From: VAZQ01 sp963753575
GTDB lineage: Bacteria; Pseudomonadota; Alphaproteobacteria; Rhizobiales; Xanthobacteraceae
NCBI GenBank assembly: GCA_963753575.1
Contig: CAVWCR010000003.1
Location: forward strand, 2,480,001 to 2,544,000
Length of the DNA stretch: 64,000 nt
Direction of reading: 5' to 3'
This document shows, one piece after another, positions 62,730 through 64,000 of this stretch (the first letter of the stretch is position 1; each line of letters opens with the position of its first letter). The notes beneath the pieces were generated by a model. It had not been told where the DNA came from. It saw only the letters and a program-made list of their open reading frames with translations, and ran no database searches. The position numbers and the translations under genes are program-made.

Positions 62730-63350
62730 ATGACGCCCCTTTCCCCACCCGGCGCCCTCACCTCGCCGGCGGCCGTACGCAATCGGGAGCCGATCCTCGC
62801 AGTGCTGCGCCGCGCGCTGCCCGAGCATGGCCTGGTGCTGGAGATCGCGAGCGGCAGCGGCGAGCACGTCGTCCACTTCGCGGCCGCGATGCCAGACCTG
62901 ACCTGGCAGCCGACCGATCCCGACCCCGAGGCGTTGACGAGCATCACGGCCTATCGCGCAGCGGCGCGATTGCCGAACCTGCTACCCCCGCGCACGCTTG
63001 ACGCTGCGGCCTCCGCCTGGCCGGTGACACAGGCCGACGCCATCGTGGCGATCAACATGATCCACATCGCGCCGTGGTCGGCGGCGAAAGGCCTCATTGC
63101 CGGCGCCGAGCGGCTGCTCGCGCCGGAGTGCGTGCTCTATCTCTACGGCCCGTTCCGCGAGCACGGCCGCCACACGGCGGCCAGCAACGCCGCCTTTGAC
63201 GAGAGCCTGCGCGCACGCAATAGAGAGTGGGGCGTGCGCGACCTCGACGAGGTCGCGGCGCTCGCCGACCGGCACGGGTTCACGCTTTGCGAGCGCGTCG
63301 CCATGCCGGCCAACAACCTGAGCGTCGTATTCCGGCACCGGGCCGCCTGA
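62730..63350 (+). CDS. DUF938 family methyltransferase-like protein
   Basis: A 206-residue protein. The DUF938 start NREPILAVLRRALPEHGLVL leads to the SAM-like site EIASGSGEHVVHFAAAMPDL, then QADAIVAINMIHIAPWSAAK and LYLYGPFREHGRHTAASN. The fold is class I methyltransferase; the substrate is unknown. I chose ATG 62730 because it gives the family length; the frame extends to ATG 62622 and beyond. It is followed by the TenA gene after 21 bases on the same strand. Confidence 0.85.
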   Translation: MTPLSPPGALTSPAAVRNREPILAVLRRALPEHGLVLEIASGSGEHVVHFAAAMPDLTWQPTDPDPEALTSITAYRAAARLPNLLPPRTLDAAASAWPVTQADAIVAINMIHIAPWSAAKGLIAGAERLLAPECVLYLYGPFREHGRHTAASNAAFDESLRARNREWGVRDLDEVAALADRHGFTLCERVAMPANNLSVVFRHRAA

Positions 63351-63371
63351 TCGTTTTCACGACGGACAAGC

Positions 63372-64000
63372 ATGGGCACCGACAGCACCGACACATTCTC
63401 ACGCGCGGCATGGGAGCGGAATGTCAACGTCTACGACGTGATCCGCCGCATGCCGTTCAATGCCGAGCTTGCGGCCGGCACGTTGAACCAAGCGCGGTTC
63501 AAGCACTACATCACGCAAGATGCGCACTACCTGATCGGCTTCGGCCGCGCGCTGACGTTAGCGGCCGCCAAGGCGCCCAACCCTGACCGGATCGTGCAGT
63601 TCGCCAAGTCGGCCGAGGGCGCGATCGTAGTCGAGCGCGCACTGCATGGCTCATTCTTTCGGAAGTACGGCATCACGTCGGAGGTGTTCGACGCCACACC
63701 GCTTTCGCCCGCCTGTCACCATTACGTGTCTTATCTCCTCGCCACCGCCCATGCCGAGCCGTACGAGGTGCTGCTCGGGGCGCTGCTGCCCTGCTTCTGG
63801 ATCTATGCCGAAGTAGGCCGCGACATCCACGGCCGCGCGGCGCCCGACAATCCCTATCGGGCCTGGATCGACACCTATGCGGGCGAAGACTTCCACACCG
63901 CCGTGCGCGCCACCATCGCGGCAACCGAGGAGGCGGCGGCTGGCGCTTCGCCGCTGCTGCAATCGCGCATGCACGCCGCGTTCACGCGGGCGACACAGCT
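63372..64000 (+). CDS. tenA: TenA-family thiaminase II / aminopyrimidine aminohydrolase (partial)
   Basis: At least 209 residues, running off the window end. TenA features are ARFKHYITQDAHYLIGFGRA, the active-site Cys in LLPCFWIYAEVGRDIHG, and PYRAWIDTYAGEDF. TenA releases the pyrimidine from damaged thiamine and so aids thiamine salvage; together with the distant thiC it supports thiamine supply. The final conserved Glu region lies outside the window. The start is ATG 63372. Confidence 0.9.
   Translation, partial: MGTDSTDTFSRAAWERNVNVYDVIRRMPFNAELAAGTLNQARFKHYITQDAHYLIGFGRALTLAAAKAPNPDRIVQFAKSAEGAIVVERALHGSFFRKYGITSEVFDATPLSPACHHYVSYLLATAHAEPYEVLLGALLPCFWIYAEVGRDIHGRAAPDNPYRAWIDTYAGEDFHTAVRATIAATEEAAAGASPLLQSRMHAAFTRATQ

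Overview
The window is high-GC DNA with heavily biased codon third positions, many genes joined by ATGA or TGATG stop/start overlaps, and gene content typical of an alphaproteobacterium of the Hyphomicrobiales (Bradyrhizobium, Pseudolabrys or Rhodoplanes-like). The supporting signs are several orphan tripartite-tricarboxylate (Bug/TctC) binding proteins, an ArsR-methyltransferase/metF/metH operon, a thiC gene behind a TPP riboswitch, an extensin-like protein, DUF2188, DUF2798 and DUF2939 proteins, and several families of interspersed palindromic repeats. I recognise no rRNA, tRNA, CRISPR array, insertion sequence or prophage. Most of the window looks like ordinary chromosome.

Layout. 0-5.5 kb: a Bug-type binding protein diverging from a fused hydantoinase/5-oxoprolinase. 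6.3-9.7 kb: a three-gene cassette with overlapping ends (membrane alpha/beta hydrolase, methyltransferase, unusual cytochrome P450). 9.7-14.5 kb: a helix-turn-helix membrane protein, another Bug receptor, an HxlR regulator and a DUF2939 protein. 14.5-15.2 kb: four 163-bp tandem units, each made of two palindromes. 15.2-20 kb: extensin-like lipoprotein, DUF2798 plus amidase, a 27-residue membrane peptide followed by a strong terminator-like hairpin, and a PAS/chemoreceptor-type protein. 20-26 kb: methionine synthase, MetF and an ArsR-methyltransferase regulator with a perfect 18-bp operator-like palindrome. 26-32 kb: TrmO, a MmgE/PrpD protein and two tandem secreted carboxypeptidase-like/cytochrome c/beta-propeller proteins. 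33-37.4 kb: a two-component system, then TPP riboswitch and thiC. 37.5-49 kb: mostly small secreted or hypothetical genes, short tandem repeats and several broken genes. 49-53 kb: lytic transglycosylase, EttA and Tam. 53.7-64 kb: hydroxyacid dehydrogenase, frameshifted ThDP enzyme, two tandem Bug receptors, L,D-transpeptidase, catabolic oxidoreductases and a TenA gene cut by the window edge.

The clearest functional units are the methionine operon (repressor, MetF and MetH making and using methyl-THF), thiamine synthesis (riboswitch, ThiC; TenA for salvage), and small-molecule uptake and catabolism (four binding proteins, amidase, hydantoinase, dehydrogenases).

The most unusual content is repetitive. 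One GC-rich palindromic element lies in frame inside the hydantoinase, and a second copy forms the C-terminus and stop codon of MetF. A separate palindrome family forms the 4 x 163 bp array, in which paired arms have changed together. Six other palindromic repeats and six runs of 14-16 bp tandem repeats add to this. Four genes are broken by single-base shifts, nonsense changes or deletions. These could be real decay or consensus errors.
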